In this document: positions 35,568 to 47,620 of the stretch, piece after piece | Position numbering within the stretch: position 1 is the stretch's first letter | Layout: the number at the start of each line of letters is the position of its first letter | DNA from: Clusia tigrina | Taxonomy: Eukaryota > Arthropoda > Insecta > Diptera > Clusiidae | Length of the DNA stretch: 64,000 nt | Direction of reading: 5' to 3' | Assembly: GCA_920105625.2 (NCBI GenBank) | Contig: OV050030.1 | Coordinates: 177,521,315-177,585,314, forward strand | The notes under the pieces: generated by a model | Databases searched by the model: none | The model's input: only the letters and a program-made list of their open reading frames with translations | Told to the model about the DNA's origin: nothing | Translations under genes and position numbers: made by a program

Positions 35568-38223
35568 ATGGATAAAAAGAAGAAACCCAGTGGTGCATTT
35601 AAACGCAAACAACGCCAAGAAAGAGAAGATAGTAAACAAAAATTGCCCAAAATTGACAAGTTTTTTAGTCTGCCTTCTGCAAGTACATCTGGCCAAAATA
35701 TTTCTATTGATAGTGACTCAAATAATGTGGTAACTGCAGTGTTGGTTGAGAAGCCTACTGAAGAAGATTCGACAATTATTGCAGTTGGAGATACCTCCGC
35801 CGCCGATCATGTGAACGTGGATGATGTTTGCATGACACACATAAGAGCAGAGGGTTTGGAGGAACCACAGACCTCTACATTTTTCGAAAATGTGTACGAC
35901 AAATCTTCTTATGACTTGGGAAACTTCACGAACAAAATATTAAGTGATAACGAAAAACGTAAAATTCTTGATATGGGGCCTTTACAGCCTTTACAGCCAG
36001 ACGTTTTCCAACAGACATCAACCAGAACAATAGGTGTTTTTCAAAATCGTACTACGTTTCGTGTTCTAAATATAGGCCAGTTAATCGTTTTTGGCTGTGT
36101 TATTCCAAAACACTAGACGCTGCCTATTGTCAACCCTGCTGGTTATTTGCTTCACAAAGGAATAATGTTTGGTGTACGGGAATTCGAGTTTGGAAGCATT
36201 TATCAGAAAGAATTAAACAACACAGTTGTTCGAGTGGCCATTCGGAAGCATGTGCTGTGTATGAATTTTGGAAAAAAACGATACTAATACTATCGACAAG
36301 GAACTTGAAAATGAAATTCGCAAAGAAGCATCATTTTGGAAAATGGTTCTTCAAAGGTTACTCGATATCATACTTAGCCTAGCAAGGAGTTCTTTGGCTT
36401 TGAGAGGACATCAAGAAGACTTAAGTCAGGAAGGATACCACGGAAATTTTCTGTCCTTTGTAGAGCTTGTCGCCCGATATGATCACATTTTGCGGCAAGT
36501 TTTGGATATGCCCAAAGGTAATAATAATTATTTCTAAGTTTTTTTTATCGTTTTATTTTGTTTATAATTATTAACTGTTTAATATCAGGACTTTTTTGAA
36601 ATTGTGTTTTTTATGTTTTTAGGATCTACAAGATATCTGAGTGCAACAATTCAAAATGAAATGATTGGGAGCTTGGGGACCAAACTCGAAACCCATCTAC
36701 TAGAACAAATTAAAGCGTCACCGTTTTTTGCCATCATAATGGATACGACACAGGATATATCGAAGGTAGATCAGCTAAGCATTGTTGTGAGGTATGCAGT
36801 AATAACCAGATCGGAAAATGGACAGCCAATTGATATAGAAGTAAAAGAAGTGTTTCTAGGCTTTTATGCAGCCATCACACATGGCGCAGTAGATTTAGTC
36901 CACCAAGTGACAACATTATTTATCGACAAAAATATTGATTTAAAAAAATGTGTGGGGCAAGGCTATGATGGAGCCAGTGTGATGAGTGGTGTGTATAATG
37001 GTGTACAAAAAAATATTAAGGATATCCAGCCTAACGCAAAGTACGTACATTGTGCCACTCATAATTTAAATTTGGTGATAAATGATGCCGTTAGCAGTTG
37101 TGTGGAAATACAGATTTTTTTCGCAAGGTTGCAAGATTTGTATAACTTTTTCGGAAACAGCATCAAACGTTGGGATCTACTGTCAAAATTCACTGGCGAA
37201 TCGGACACCACTCTAAAAAAACTTAATCCGACTAGATGGTCCAGTAGGGTCAATACGATATCTGCAATAAAACTTCGTTATTTTGATATTATCAAAGCAT
37301 TAACAGAAATAGTTCTAAAGAGTCCTAATAAAGATGAGCGTAGTGAAGCAGAGAGTATTAAAACAAAATTGCTAAATTTCGAGTTCGTGTTGCTTTGCGA
37401 ATTCATGCACAGTGTATTGAACGACATCAATTATGCATCCAAAACTTTACAAAAATGCGACATCAATTTGGGTGAGGCGAGCAAAGTTTTAGCAGAGACC
37501 AAAGCAAAGTTGCAAATTTATAGAAATGATTTCAAATTATTCAAGTGCAAAACCAGTGAAACTGCAAGAAAATATGGTATTGATACCCGTTTTCAAGAAA
37601 AAAGGCAAAGAAAAGTTAAAAAACATTTTGATGAATTAGCTGCTGATCACCGATTTCCAAACCGAGAAAAAATATTTCAAATTGACATTTTCAATAATGT
37701 ACTAGACACAGTAATATCTCAATTAGATACACGTTTTATTGGTATGAGTGCAGTCTGTCATATATTCGATTTTCTAACACCAACATTTTTATTACATGTT
37801 GATGAAGCAACTTTATTACAAAAGTGTGACGAATTCCAAAGAAAATATTCAGATATAATAGGCCCTAGTTTTTCACTTCAATTTATTAATATTTACCATC
37901 TAGTTTTACCTCAACTAACTCAAGCATGGACTGTTCACCAATTATGTAAGGAAATAATGAGCAAATATGGAGTGCTAGAATGCGACATAACGGAAGTATT
38001 TACAGCAATGTTATTATTCTTTACAATTCCTGTCACTTCTGCAGCAGCTGAAAGGTCATTTAGCAAATTAAAAATAATAAAAAATTATTTAAGAAATAAT
38101 ATGGGCAAAACTCGACTCTGATATTTATCGCTAATAGCAATTGAAAACAAAACCGCATCAAGCCTGGATTTAAACGAAGTCATTGATACTTTTGCGAAAA
38201 TTAAAGCTAGGAAAAAATTGTAA
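35568..38223 (+). pseudogene. hAT-1 transposase gene, copy 1 (Tip100/ZMYM-like)
   Basis: The ATG at 35568 opens a basic N terminus (KKKKPSGAFKRKQRQERED) followed by KLPKIDKFFSLPS. The frame leaves at 36116, but the TTF-type zinc finger (LDAAYCQPCWLFA, then VWKHLSERIKQHS) is readable in the next frame. A further shift leads into 36268-36517 with ELENEIRKEASFWKMVLQRL. An intron at 36518-36622 fits GT...AG with a T-rich 3' side. Exon 2 (to 38118) begins STRYLSATIQNEMI, has the catalytic-type IIMDTTQDISKVDQLS and VGQGYDGASVMSG, and the hAT dimerisation end IPVTSAAAERSFSKLK. A TGA at 38119-38121 precedes the last 33 codons. The enzyme is inactive, with two frameshifts and one stop; these are shared with copy 2. 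Confidence 0.9.
36518..36622 (+). other. probable intron of the hAT-1 transposase
   Basis: CCCAAAG/GTAATAAT opens and TTTTTATGTTTTTAG/GATC closes a 105-bp T-rich stretch. Removing it joins Lys-Gly-Ser directly to TRYLSA, the continuity expected in the family, while the unspliced reading hits a stop at once. Confidence 0.85.
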
Positions 38224-40244
38224 ATATAATTGTTATTTAGTCAGTTGGTAGGCTCGACCTTTATATAATAAACCCTTGAATCTTCTCTATTTCATTTTAT
38301 TAGCCAAACTTACATCAAGTATTAATTGTAATTTATGTTGTTACTGTTTAATATTTTTATTACCTGCCCTGCAGTGCACAAAAAAAGAGCTTAAGTAGCT
38401 TAGCATTTTTAAAGTATTTGTATATTTCATATTTTTATATGATAAAACCTAATCAGTTTACATACCAGTGGGGCCCTATTTTTTAATTTGCCCCAGGGCC
38501 CTTGGTTACCTAGCTACGCCACTGATAGCTCTAGATCCGGGAAGTGGGTATTTCCATTAACGGATTGGGAGCGTCATGACTTAATGCAAATAGGTCCCGA
38601 TCAAAACTTAGAGAAATGTGATGAAAGTTACCCCAAAGACGCCAATGAAAGAGATTTTTGAAAATTTCATTTTAGTCGAAAATTGAGTAACAGTGAAAAC
38701 CAACATCGTAGACTTACTCCATATCTCAATACAAATGGATGTAATTCTATAAAGGAATCAAACACGGAAAAGCAATAAATTCAGAAAATTAGAGAATAAT
38801 TAGAGAATGATTAGGGAATCGCAAAATTATTGGTAGAACTTGTTTGAAAGATTGATAGATATAATAAACTACCTAGTCTCACACAATCTGGCATTTAGAG
38901 CCCAGCGAGAATATTTAACCTTAATGATAGCGACAACAGTCGCAATTTTATAGATTTTTTAAATTATTATCCAAATATGATCTGACACTACGGGAGCACC
39001 TGCAACGTATTCATGAAAAACAACTTAATCAACATTATCTGAGCCATGACATGAAAAATTAATTAATTTTATTAATGTCTAAATCCGTTATTGACGAAAT
39101 TATCAACAGAGTTAAACAATCAAAATACTACGCCCTCTTGCTCGATTGCACCACGGATGTAAGCAGTATTAAACAAATGTCAATAATATTAAAATATTAT
39201 TTAACAAATGCAATATTACAGGAACTAGAAATAAGTGTCCAAAACTGTCGAGGACAGGGATATGATAACGGCGCCAATGTGGTCGGCATTAATAAAGGTG
39301 TCAGAACTTGAATAATCAATATTTATCCAAGATAGGAGAGTAGAATCGGAGCAGTAAAAGTAGTATATTTAGAATTTGATTATGTTATCGAATTCGTTAA
39401 TGACTTGAAAAATAAAACTGATGATTCCGAAACTCTAAGTGACTGACTGTGCAGCAGTCTTAAACGAAATGTTAACTTTTGACTTTATTGTTGCAATACA
39501 CATGTGGTACGACATTTTACTATGTATGAACAATATAAGTAAACTATGGCAAGTGAACTTAAAAGTCGCTATTGACACATTTCATTCAATTTGTAGCTAG
39601 ATTCAAGAATTCCGTAATAAAGGATTTGAAAAAGGTTTTGCAGAAGCTGATTGTTTGTAGAAAAAAGTTGTTACGAAATTGATTCACAATTTAAAGAAAA
39701 AGATAATAGCAAAGAAAAAACGACTGTTCGGTTATGTACATCCATACAATCTGTTGAATTGCAGTATAGAGTTAAATTTTTTAACACAATGATAGAGTCT
39801 ATCATAGTTGACACCGAAAGTCGATTAAAAGCGCGCAATGAATATTTTGAACGATTTGGTTTTATTTATGATATCAATTATTTGAAATCTATACCAAAAG
39901 AGGACCTTCCCAATCATTGCAATGATTTAGGTACAACACTTCTGGAAGGTAAAAACAGCAACATACAACCTTACGAAGAGCTCCAGCATTTTAAATCCAA
40001 TTCACTAAACTCTGTCAACGATGAAAAACAACTTATCCAGTACATTTTATAATAATAAATATTCTGGCACGTATTCTTCCATTTATTTGTTTTTCAGTTG
40101 AAAATGTTTGGCTGCTTGTCGGTTCGGCAATTGCAGGATTTGTCGCAGGATCGGTTGCAGGATTATTGGCTTCAGATTAGTTGCAGGATCGGTTGCAGGA
40201 TTATTGGCTGCCTTTCAGGTCCCAGGTCAGTTGCAGGATCGCCA

Positions 40245-40983
40245 TGTAGGGTAATATAAAGTTAGGCTGGCAGGATCGTCATGTAGGGTAATATACGTGT
40301 GTTGATGAGGGTTGAATCAATATCAATTGCGTTGACCTTACAAGATCGGCTTACGCATCGATTGCAGGTTTCACACAACGTATGAATGCAATGATATACA
40401 GAAACCTAGTGCGAAGCGGAATGTCGCCCTCAGTAGAGATTGCAACCAGCAGAGTTTGCCGTTGGTTACGCTATTGTTTGGTGCTGTTCTGTAACTAAGC
40501 CTAGTTAAGAGCACCGAGAGAAGAAATGAGAAATCTAATGCAGGATTGCAGTTTTAGAAGTTCAGATTAATTCTGTTTTATTTGGTGGCTCGCTGGCCCT
40601 TTTATATTATTGAATTCTTATTCTTTTCTTATTCTAACTAACATAAAAGATATCTATCTTATTTCTACTAGTTACAAATCCTATTCCCGAAATTTGTCTC
40701 AAGTATCGGATTACCGATATTATTCATTGACGAATCATCGTCTTTGTTTATATTAATAATTTTGAGTGCAAGTTCAGGGCTAAAGTCACTGCACTGTCCA
40801 ATATGCATACGCTGCAATATAGGCAGCGTGTGATATTGCACCACCAAAATGCTAGTCTAGCGTATTTGGGTATTGATTACAATTGCGCACGTTGCGCTAT
40901 TGTCAGTTTCTTTGCATATGTGACTTGTTGCTGTGCTTATGACGATGTGTGGTCGTCAGTGTACACTTGTGTGGTACACTACA
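40245..40983 (-). repeat. duplicated LTR of 412-like A (solo in copy 2)
   Basis: Third copy of the 739-bp LTR, produced by the tandem duplication rather than by retrotransposition: the sequences on both sides are also copied. It is followed by the mariner N-terminal half (40988-41529) and the mariner right end at 41705. Confidence 0.95.
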
Positions 40984-40987
40984 GCTT

Positions 40988-41529
40988 CCACCAGCTTCCA
41001 CCCATTGTTTCGATGGATTTTTGGTTTCAGGTGTGTAGTGGTGGACCCACGTTTCATCAACAGTTATTAATCGACGCCAAAAATCAACAGGACTACGGTT
41101 TATCATGTCCAAACAACGCTGTGAAGTGGTCTGTCGAACTCGTTTTTGTTCGACACTGAGCAAACGCGGCACCCATCTTGCTGATAGCTTTTTCATATGC
41201 AAATGTTCATGCAAAATGTTGAACACACGTTCATATGATATGTTTACCATTTCAAAAATCTCATGCAACTTGACTCGGCGATCATTCATAACGATATCGA
41301 GGATTTTCTTGATATTTTCTTCAATAACCACCTCTTTTTACCTTCCTGTTGATTGTATTGTTGCAGTGCTTGTTCGGCAGCGTTTAAATTCAGCAATCCA
41401 ATATTTTACCATGTAATCTGACGGAGCAGACTCACCGTAATGTTTATCGAGCTTTTCTTTTGTCTCTTTCGCCGTTTTCCCTTTCAAATAATAGTGTTTA
41501 ATCACTGCACGAAATTCGCTTTTTTCCAT
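40988..41529 (-). pseudogene. mariner transposase N-terminal half, duplicated copy
   Basis: Copy of 33695-34236, from ATG 41529 to the point where the LTR cuts it. It keeps the same in-frame TAA (41338-41340). Two of the duplication differences fall in it: 41076 changes a Ser to an Arg codon position (SRL to RRL) and 41115 changes Arg to Cys (SQRR to SQRC). No C-terminal half accompanies this copy. Confidence 0.92.
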
Positions 41530-42431
41530 TTTTCAAGAAACACAAAAGTTGCTTACTTCAAACGACTACAACAAATAAACTATTCGATGAATTTGGGTGA
41601 AATTTTAACAGCTGACGTTTGACAGATGGCAATTTGTAAAAAAAAAAGTTTTTATGTTTGTGCTGCCATCTAGCGCTAGGTAGCTTCAATATCAATCCGC
41701 TCTCGTATATTAATTGTAAAATCTTTATGAAACTGACAAGTTCTTCTTGGGAATTCCCTTTGAGGCAGTGTCAATGCTAAATGCAGAAATGTTATTGTCA
41801 GTGTCTGTCTGTAATTAGTCAGTAAATAGTTTACGTACTGTATGGTAGTTTTTTAAAAATTCCATATGACTAGCTATAATATTCTTATCTTGACGACGGT
41901 AGTTTTCGTATATATTTTCGTACGTGTTAGTAGTATTTATTAAGAGTCGGAGAGTGGCCTGGCACACCAGATCTCATCAGCTGTGTAATGCAAATTATAG
42001 TACTCTGAATTTGTTTATTCACACTTATTGATGCCGTAAAAAACATTTATCGCCATCGCCACTGATTCAAGACACAGACGATGATGCGTTCATGCTCAAC
42101 TACTTTATTATTTATATCTATAAATATAGGGAGGAAATGAGAATTCGGTGTATCAAAAAGTAAAAGAAAGGCTGAAACGGTTCTATCCAACAAACATATG
42201 ATACCAGTATGAATTTCTTAAGAAACTTTTAACGGCTCTAAAATCCTCTGATAAGTCACTTATCCAAGTTTCTTTAGTTTCTGAAACAAAACCAGCTTCA
42301 AGATCTAAGTAGTCTGTTACCCAAATTTCTGACACAGTTTCAAATTCCAATGAAGAGTTAGATAGTGAGGTGATTTGCGATTCAGAGAATCAAGAGCAAG
42401 CAGATCAATTAGGAGAGTCATTTATAGCTCT

Positions 42432-45400
42432 CAGTGGCGTAGCTGCCCAGGGGCTACGCGGGGCAGTGCCCCGGGGCCCTCAAGCTCAGGGGGCCCTCGA
42501 ATCCTTACCAGAAATCTCGATCGAACTGAACTTTTGGAAATTTCTCCCATTTTCAAAATAAATATGACAGGTTGCAACCCCACTTTAATCATGACAACTC
42601 AGTTGAGAGAAATTCAAAAGTTATGCCTAGGGAATTTCCCTAAATTCTTTCTGTAGGTTGGCAGTGTTGTCAATTTGACGGAGAGTGATATGTGCGTTTT
42701 ATTATTCATCGATGTGCGTTTTATTGTGAATTCGAGCTAAGATTTTTTTTCCGGGGATTCCCTTTATTTTACTTTTAACGTCGTCAGTGAACAGTGAGTA
42801 CCTACCTACTCGAGCACAATCTAATATTATATTGTTTAAATAAATTAGAAAACTAAAATTATGGATAAAAAGAAGAAACCCAGTGGTGCATTTAAACGCA
42901 AACAACGCCAAGAAAGAGAAGATAGTAAACAAAAATTGCCCAAAATTGACAAGTTTTTTAGTCTGCCTTCTACAAGTACATCTGGCCAAAATATTTCTAT
43001 TGATAGTGACTCAAATAATGTGGTAACTGCAGTGTTGGTTGAGAAGCCTACTGAAGAAGATTCGACAATTATTGCAGTTGGAGATACCTCCGCCGCCGAT
43101 CATGTGAACGTGGATGATGTTTGCATGACACACATAAGAGCAGAGGGTTTGGAGGAACCACAGACCTCTACATTTTTCGAAAATGTGTACGACAAATCTT
43201 CTTATGACTTGGGAAACTTCACGAACAAAATATTAAGTGATAACGAAAAACGTAAAATTCTTGATATGGGGCCTTTACAGCCTTTACAGCCAGACGTTTT
43301 CCAACAGACATCAACCAGAACAATAGGTGTTTTTCAAAATCGTACTACGTTTCGTGTTCTAAATATAGGCCAGTTAATCGTTTTTGGCTGTGTTATTCCA
43401 AAACACTAGACGCTGCCTATTGTCAACCCTGCTGGTTATTTGCTTCACAAAGGAATAATGTTTGGTGTACGGGAATTCGAGTTTGGAAGCATTTATCAGA
43501 AAGAATTAAACAACACAGTTGTTCGAGTGGCCATTCGGAAGCATGTGCTGTGTATGAATTTTGGAAAAAAACGATACTAATACTATCGACAAGGAACTTG
43601 AAAATGAAATTCGCAAAGAAGCATCATTTTGGAAAATGGTTCTTCAAAGGTTACTCGATATCATACTTAGCCTAGCAAGGAGTTCTTTGGCTTTGAGAGG
43701 ACATCAAGAAGACTTAAGTCAGGAAGGATACCACGGAAATTTTCTGTCCTTTGTAGAGCTTGTCGCCCGATATGATCACATTTTGCGGCAAGTTTTGGAT
43801 ATGCCCAAAGGTAATAATAATTATTTCTAAGTTTTTTTTATCGTTTTATTTTGTTTATAATTATTAACTGTTTAATATCAGGACTTTTTTGAAATTGTGT
43901 TTTTTATGTTTTTAGGATCTACAAGATATCTGAGTGCAACAATTCAAAATGAAATGATTGGGAGCTTGGGGACCAAACTCGAAACCCATCTACTAGAACA
44001 AATTAAAGCGTCACCGTTTTTTGCCATCATAATGGATACGACACAGGATATATCGAAGGTAGATCAGCTAAGCATTGTTGTGAGGTATGCAGTAATAACC
44101 AGATCGGAAAATGGACAGCCAATTGATATAGAAGTAAAAGAAGTGTTTCTAGGCTTTTATGCAGCCATCACACATGGCGCAGTAGATTTAGTCCACCAAG
44201 TGACAACATTATTTATCGACAAAAATATTGATTTAAAAAAATGTGTGGGGCAAGGCTATGATGGAGCCAGTGTGATGAGTGGTGTGTATAATGGTGTACA
44301 AAAAAATATTAAGGATATCCAGCCTAACGCAAAGTACGTACATTGTGCCACTCATAATTTAAATTTGGTGATAAATGATGCCGTTAGCAGTTGTGTGGAA
44401 ATACAGATTTTTTTCGCAAGGTTGCAAGATTTGTATAACTTTTTCGGAAACAGCATCAAACGTTGGGATCTACTGTCAAAATTCACTGGCGAATCGGACA
44501 CCACTCTAAAAAAACTTAATCCGACTAGATGGTCCAGTAGGGTCAATACGATATCTGCAATAAAACTTCGTTATTTTGATATTATCAAAGCATTAACAGA
44601 AATAGTTCTAAAGAGTCCTAATAAAGATGAGCGTAGTGAAGCAGAGAGTATTAAAACAAAATTGCTAAATTTCGAGTTCGTGTTGCTTTGCGAATTCATG
44701 CACAGTGTATTGAACGACATCAATTATGCATCCAAAACTTTACAAAAATGCGACATCAATTTGGGTGAGGCGAGCAAAGTTTTAGCAGAGACCAAAGCAA
44801 AGTTGCAAATTTATAGAAATGATTTCAAATTATTCAAGTGCAAAACCAGTGAAACTGCAAGAAAATATGGTATTGATACCCGTTTTCAAGAAAAAAGGCA
44901 AAGAAAAGTTAAAAAACATTTTGATGAATTAGCTGCTGATCACCGATTTCCAAACCGAGAAAAAATATTTCAAATTGACATTTTCAATAATGTACTAGAC
45001 ACAGTAATATCTCAATTAGATACACGTTTTATTGGTATGAGTGCAGTCTGTCATATATTCGATTTTCTAACACCAACATTTTTATTACATGTTGATAAAG
45101 CAACTTTATTACAAAAGTGTGACGAATTCCAAAGAAAATATTCAGATATAATAGGCCCTAGTTTTTCACTTCAATTTATTAATATTTACCATCTAGTTTT
45201 ACCTCAACTAACTCAAGCATGGACTGTTCACCAATTATGTAAGGAAATAATGAGCAAATATGGAGTGCTAGAATGCGACATAACGGAAGTATTTACAGCA
45301 ATGTTATTATTCTTTACAATTCCTGTCACTTCTGCAGCAGCTGAAAGGTCATTTAGCAAATTAAAAATAATAAAAAATTATTTAAGAAATAATATGGGCA

Positions 45401-45817
45401 AAACTCGACTCTGACATTTATCGCTAATAGCAATTGAAAACAAAACCGCATCAAGCCTGGATTTAAACGAAGTCATTGATACTTTTGCGAAAATTAAAGC
45501 TAGGAAAAAATTGTAAATATAATTGTTATTTAGTCAGTTGGTAGGCTCGACCTTTATATAATAAACCCTTGAATCTTCTCTATTTCATTTTATTAGCCAA
45601 ACTTACATCAAGTATTAATTGTAATTTATGTTGTTACTGTTTAATATTTTTATTACCTGCCCTGCAGTGCACAAAAAAAGAGCTTAAGTAGCTTAGCATT
45701 TTTAAAGTATTTGTATATTTCATATTTTTATATGATAAAACCTAATCAGTTTACATACCAGTGGGGCCCTATTTTTTAATTTGCCCCAGGGCCCTTGGTT
45801 ACCTAGCTACGCCACTG
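42432..45817 (+). mobile_element. hAT-1 element, copy 2
   Basis: Identical in structure to 35139-38524, with the same ends and the same ATAGCTCT flanks (42424-42431 and 45818-45825). Because the flanks are also duplicated, this copy came from the segmental duplication and not from a second transposition. Confidence 0.95.
42861..45516 (+). pseudogene. hAT-1 transposase gene, copy 2
   Basis: Same gene as at 35568, with the intron at 43811-43915. Two amino-acid changes are visible: Ala to Thr in the N-terminal LPS(A/T)STSG and Glu to Lys in LHVD(E/K)ATLL. The frameshifts near 43380-43410 and 43555 and the TGA at 45412-45414 are the same as in copy 1, so inactivation preceded the duplication. 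Confidence 0.9.
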
Positions 45818-45825
45818 ATAGCTCT

Positions 45826-47620
45826 AGATCCGGGAAGTGGGTATTTCCATTAACGGATTGGGAGCGTCATGACTTAATGCAAATAGGTCCCGATCAAAAC
45901 TTAGAGAAATGTGATGAAAGTTACCCCAAAGACGCCAATGAAAGAGATTTTTGAAAATTTCATTTTAGTCGAAAATTGAGTAACAGTGAAAACCAACATC
46001 GTAGACTTACTCCATATCTCAATACAAATGGATGTAATTCTATAAAGGAATCAAACACGGAAAAGCAATAAATTCAGAAAATTAGAGAATAATTAGAGAA
46101 TGATTAGGGAATCGCAAAATTATTGGTAGAACTTGTTTGAAAGATTGATAGATATAATAAACTACCTAGTCTCACACAATCTGGCATTTAGAGCCCAGCG
46201 AGAATATTTAACCTTAATGATAGCGACAACAGTCGCAATTTTATAGATTTTTTAAATTATTATCCAAATATGATCTGACACTACGGGAGCACCTGCAACG
46301 TATTCATGAAAAACAACTTAATCAACATTATCTGAGCCATGACATGAAAAATTAATTAATTTTATTAATGTCTAAATCCGTTATTGACGAAATTATCAAC
46401 AGAGTTAAACAATCAAAATACTACGCCCTCTTGCTCGATTGCACCACGGATGTAAGCAGTATTAAACAAATGTAAATAATATTAAAATATTATTTAACAA
46501 ATGCAATATTACAGGAACTAGAAATAAGTGTCCAAAACTGTCGAGGACAGGGATATGATAACGGCGCCAATGTGGTCGGCATTAATAAAGGTGTCAGAAC
46601 TTGAATAATCAATATTTATCCAAGATAGGAGAGTAGAATCGGAGCAGTAAAAGTAGTATATTTAGAATTTGATTATGTTATCGAATTCGTTAATGACTTG
46701 AAAAATAAAACTGATGATTCCGAAACTCTAAGTGACTGACTGTGCAGCAGTCTTAAACGAAATGTTAACTTTTGACTTTATTGTTGCAATACACATGTGG
46801 TACGACATTTTACTATGTATGAACAATATAAGTAAACTATGGCAAGTGAACTTAAAAGTCGCTATTGACACATTTCATTCAATTTGTAGCTAGATTCAAG
46901 AATTCCGTAATAAAGGATTTGAAAAAGGTTTTGCAGAAGCTGATTGTTTGTAGAAAAAAGTTGTTACGAAATTGATTCACAATTTAAAGAAAAAGATAAT
47001 AGCAAAGAAAAAACGACTGTTCGGTTATGTACATCCATACAATCTGTTGAATTGCAGTATAGAGTTAAATTTTTTAACACAATGATAGAGTCTATCATAG
47101 TTGACACCGAAAGTCGATTAAAAGCGCGCAATGAATATTTTGAACGATTTGGTTTTATTTATGATATCAATTATTTGAAATCTATACCAAAAGAGGACCT
47201 TCCCAATCATTGCAATGATTTAGGTACAACACTTCTGGAAGGTAAAAACAGCAACATACAACCTTACGAAGAGCTCCAGCATTTTAAATCCAATTCACTA
47301 AACTCTGTCAACGATGAAAAACAACTTATCCAGTACATTTTAAAAAATAATTTTGAAGAGATATTTCTAAATGTTTACATAATAATCAGAATAATGCTCA
47401 CAGTTCCAGTCAGTACAGTTTCTGCTGCGAGAAGTTTTCAAAGCCAAAATTGATTAAGACCTACTTGAGAAGCACGATGAACCAAGAGAGACTATCTGCG
47501 TTATCAGTTCTGTCAACTGAAGCGGAAATAGCGGCTGGTGTTAATGAGCCGAAACAAACGTTTATTTTAATTTGCGATTGTTTATGTAATTTTTCTCAAC
47601 ATTTGATTGGCAATAAAACT
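45826..47620 (+). pseudogene. hAT-2 transposase, copy 2 with C-terminus
   Basis: Continues the old hAT around hAT-1. Unlike copy 1 it has a TAA at 46473-46475 in the CTTDVSSIKQM region. At 46944-47453 the frame runs through the duplication end into the C-terminus, LTVPVSTVSAARSFQSQN, and after one frameshift LIKTYLRSTMNQERLSALS (47450-47510), the hAT dimerisation motif. This shows the right flank of the duplication is the original locus for hAT-2. Its 3' terminus was not found. Confidence 0.75.

Larger units (their letters stand above)
35139..38524 (+). mobile_element. hAT-1 element, copy 1
   Basis: Ends are CAGTGGCGTAGCTGCCCAGG on the left and, as reverse complement, CAGTGGCGTAGCTAGGTAAC on the right. 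The 8-bp duplication ATAGCTCT is present on both sides (35131-35138 and 38525-38532), as required for hAT. The terminal ~90 bp are very GC-rich (GGGGCAGTGCCCC, GGGCCC) in an otherwise AT-rich element. The length is 3,386 bp. Confidence 0.96.
32762..40049. repeat. tandem segmental duplication, copy 1
   Basis: 7,288 bp repeated at 40055-47342 (offset 7,293). It spans the last bases of the 412-like A leader, its LTR, the mariner N-terminal half, a piece of 412-like B, and hAT-1 inside hAT-2. Copy 1 joins copy 2 through five extra bases, TAATA (40050-40054). I saw seven substitutions and no gaps between copies. Confidence 0.97.
34840..40049 (+). pseudogene. hAT-2 transposase (old, interrupted), copy 1
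   Basis: A ZMYM/hAT-type transposase remnant surrounds hAT-1. Left of hAT-1 the reading ends ENQEQADQLGESFIAL and it resumes at 38533 with DPGSGYFPLTDW-like text, DSYPKDANERDF and FSRKLSN in broken frames. Then 39075-39311 gives YYALLLDCTTDVSSIKQMSI and NCRGQGYDNGANVVG, the catalytic-domain motifs of this family, and 39651-40049 gives AIESIIV-like and FERFGFIYDINYLKS text. It is truncated at the duplication junction, so the dimerisation end is absent here. The left limit is approximate, and no terminal inverted repeats were found. Confidence 0.7.
40055..47342. repeat. tandem segmental duplication, copy 2
   Basis: Second copy of 32762-40049. Substitutions seen by eye, copy 1 against copy 2: 33388 A / 40681 C; 33783 T / 41076 G; 33822 G / 41115 A; 35679 G / 42972 A; 37804 G / 45097 A; 38122 T / 45415 C; 39181 C / 46474 A. 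Past 47342 hAT-2 continues to its C-terminus, which copy 1 lacks. Confidence 0.97.

Noticed and set aside
36604..36622. ATG at 36604 as the start of a separate hAT protein
   Set aside because: The first codons lie in the intron before the TTTTTAG acceptor; exon 2 starts at 36623.
35568..38223. Domesticated ZMYM-type host gene
   Set aside because: Terminal inverted repeats, target duplications and frameshifts show an ordinary dead transposon.
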